A DNA stretch of 14,814 nt, taken from contig JBDTVU010000081.1 of assembly GCA_040007035.1 (NCBI GenBank), positions 1 through 14,814 of the forward strand, written 5' to 3'. Below, piece by piece: positions 13,726 through 14,814 of this stretch. A program made the translations under genes and the position numbers. Under the pieces are notes generated by a model that worked only from the letters and a program-made list of their open reading frames with translations, was not told where the DNA came from and did no database searches. Position 1 is the stretch's first letter. Every line of letters starts with the position of its first letter. The DNA comes from CAIWHR01 sp040007035. Lineage in GTDB: Bacteria; Pseudomonadota; Gammaproteobacteria; Burkholderiales; Casimicrobiaceae.

Positions 13726-14085
13726 CTAGTCGCCGAACACGACCATCCGGTCGGACTGGATGCCCGACTCGACGAGCTGGCCCAAGCCCGAGATGCGGAA
13801 GCCCGGCGCCAGGTTCTCGTCTTTGATCCCGCGCCGCAGCGCCGCGGCGACGCAAACGACGAGGTCGACGCCGTGGTCGGCAGCGAGCTTCGACCAGCGG
13901 GTGACGATGTTGCGGTCGTCCAGCGGCGGTTCGGTCAGCCGGGTCGAGTTGTTGACCCCGTCGTGATAAAAGAACACGCGGTGGATCTCGTGCCCCTTCG
14001 CCAGCGCCGCCTTGCAGAACAGGTAGGCGGAGTCGCTCGCCTGGTGCTGGTACGGGCCCTCGTTGACCAGGATGCCGAACTTCAT
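13726..14085 (-). CDS. dsrE: DsrE, TusD-like catalytic subunit of the DsrEFH sulfurtransferase
   Basis: 119 aa. The N-terminus KFGILVNEGPYQHQASDSAY is a typical DsrE/TusD opening. C78 in DLVVCVAAALRRG is at the position of the persulfide-carrying Cys78 of Allochromatium DsrE; C24 is a further cysteine. DsrE accepts sulfane sulfur and passes it, within the DsrEFH hexamer, to DsrC. The presence of dsrEFH is a marker of the oxidising rather than the sulfate-reducing Dsr pathway. The gene begins 16 bp after dsrB with a GGGA-type ribosome site. Confidence 0.95.
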   Translation of the reverse strand: MKFGILVNEGPYQHQASDSAYLFCKAALAKGHEIHRVFFYHDGVNNSTRLTEPPLDDRNIVTRWSKLAADHGVDLVVCVAAALRRGIKDENLAPGFRISGLGQLVESGIQSDRMVVFGD

Positions 14086-14101
14086 GCGCTGATTCCCGCC
14101 G

Positions 14102-14814
14102 TCAGAACCGGATGTGCGTCGACGCGTTGAGGTTCACCCGCGCGCCGCGCCAGTCGTCGATCAGGTACTTGGTGAACGGCAGCTCGGTCTTCTCGAAGAA
14201 GCGCGGCCAGCCGATCCGCTCGACCCAGTCCGACAACCGCTCCCACGGCCGCGCGTCTTCCTTGTAGACGTGCAGGATCCGCTTCACCACTTCGGCCACT
14301 TCCGGCCAGCGCGGCGGGTTGTTGGGCAGTCCGGCGGACACCATTTTCATGAACGTCGGCTTGGCGCGGGCGTTGGAGTTCTTGCCGCCGACCCAGATCG
14401 CGAGCTTCGAGTGCTCCGGGTCGTTGATCTGCATCGGCGGGCAGGGCGGATAGCAGGCGCCGCAGCAGATGCACTTCTTCTCGTCGACCTCGAGCGAGGG
14501 CTTGCCGTTGATCAGCGCCGGACGGATCGCCGCCACCGGGCAGCGGGCGACGACCGCCGGCCGCTCGCAGACGTTGGCGACGAGGTCATGGTTGATCTTC
14601 GGCGGCTTCGTGTGCTGGATGATGATCGCGATGTCCGCCTGTCCGCCGCAGTTGATCTCGCAGCACGACGTCGACATGTGCACGCGGTTGGGCATCTGCT
14701 CGCTGCGAAATTCGTCGATCAGCTCGTCCATCAGCGCCTTCACCACACCCGACGCATCAGTGCCGGGAATGTCGCAGTGGAGCCAGCCCTGCGTGTGCGC
14801 GATCATCGACACCG
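14102..14814 (-). CDS. dsrB: Dissimilatory sulfite reductase beta subunit DsrB (partial, N-terminus off the right edge)
   Basis: The reading frame is open to the right edge and gives the last 236 residues or so; whole DsrB is about 350. Visible cofactor cysteines are C50, C51 and C55 in STSCCEINCGG (siroheme/[4Fe-4S] region), C82 and C91, then the ferredoxin-like insertion C114-C117-C120-C124 in CICCGACYPPC (numbered from the first complete codon in the window). The HTQGWLHCDIPGTDASGVVK segment and the C-terminal region rich in Trp/Arg (WPRFFEKTELPFTKYLIDDW) are typical of DsrB. The enzyme is an alpha2beta2 cytoplasmic siroheme-amide protein that here would oxidise DsrC-bound sulfur to sulfite. 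dsrA is expected just outside the window. That it is of the oxidative type follows from the linked dsrEFH and dsrL. Confidence 0.97.
   Translation of the reverse strand, partial: VSMIAHTQGWLHCDIPGTDASGVVKALMDELIDEFRSEQMPNRVHMSTSCCEINCGGQADIAIIIQHTKPPKINHDLVANVCERPAVVARCPVAAIRPALINGKPSLEVDEKKCICCGACYPPCPPMQINDPEHSKLAIWVGGKNSNARAKPTFMKMVSAGLPNNPPRWPEVAEVVKRILHVYKEDARPWERLSDWVERIGWPRFFEKTELPFTKYLIDDWRGARVNLNASTHIRF

Noticed and set aside
1..14814. tRNA, rRNA, CRISPR arrays, transposase genes and integration sites
   Set aside because: Looked for by eye on both strands; nothing matching was found.

Overview
The window is a high-GC (roughly two-thirds G+C by eye) piece of a proteobacterial chromosome. 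It carries most of a reverse-type dissimilatory sulfite reductase (rDsr) operon, so the organism is a sulfur-oxidising bacterium. Gene order, high GC and an interspersed-repeat-like insert in dsrO suggest a betaproteobacterium (Burkholderiales/Rhodocyclales/Thiobacillus type). The genus cannot be read from the sequence.

Layout. (1) 1-476, minus strand: the N-terminal part of a cytoplasmic molybdopterin oxidoreductase, best read as SoeA, the catalytic subunit of the cytoplasmic sulfite dehydrogenase SoeABC; it runs off the left edge. (2) 477-824: a divergent regulatory gap with a candidate sigma70 promoter and a 30-bp-spaced direct repeat. (3) 825-2731, plus strand: a soluble NarX-like histidine kinase with a cysteine-rich GAF-like domain, overlapping a NarL-family response regulator by 4 bases. 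(4) 2735-2753: a GC hairpin between the convergent transcription units. (5) 2774-14814, minus strand: one tightly packed operon, in transcription order dsrB (5' end missing), dsrE, dsrF, dsrH, dsrC, dsrM, dsrK, dsrL, dsrJ, dsrO, dsrP, dsrN, a cysteine-less dsrC paralogue, dsrR, and a SUMT-type uroporphyrinogen-III methyltransferase. Most gaps are 0-35 bp; the largest is 73 bp after dsrC.

How the parts work together (established for this pathway, inferred here). DsrEFH relays persulfide sulfur to the two C-terminal cysteines of DsrC. DsrAB, with siroheme amide and Fe-S clusters, oxidises the DsrC-bound sulfur to sulfite. DsrL, an NAD(P)H-linked iron-sulfur flavoprotein, takes electrons from DsrAB to NAD. 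The membrane complex DsrMKJOP reoxidises or processes DsrC and exchanges electrons with the quinone pool and periplasm. DsrN amidates siroheme, the SUMT gene makes its precorrin-2 precursor, and DsrR supports post-transcriptional production of Dsr proteins. SoeA would oxidise the resulting sulfite to sulfate. dsrEFH plus dsrL, and no dsrD in the part seen, mark the oxidative direction.

The core is a known system. The less ordinary items are the DsrC paralogue that has lost both redox cysteines, a DsrR with a three-cysteine tail, the repeat-like insert at the start of dsrO, the NarX/NarL-like pair between soeA and the dsr operon, and a sumT gene ending the operon where dsrS sits in Allochromatium.
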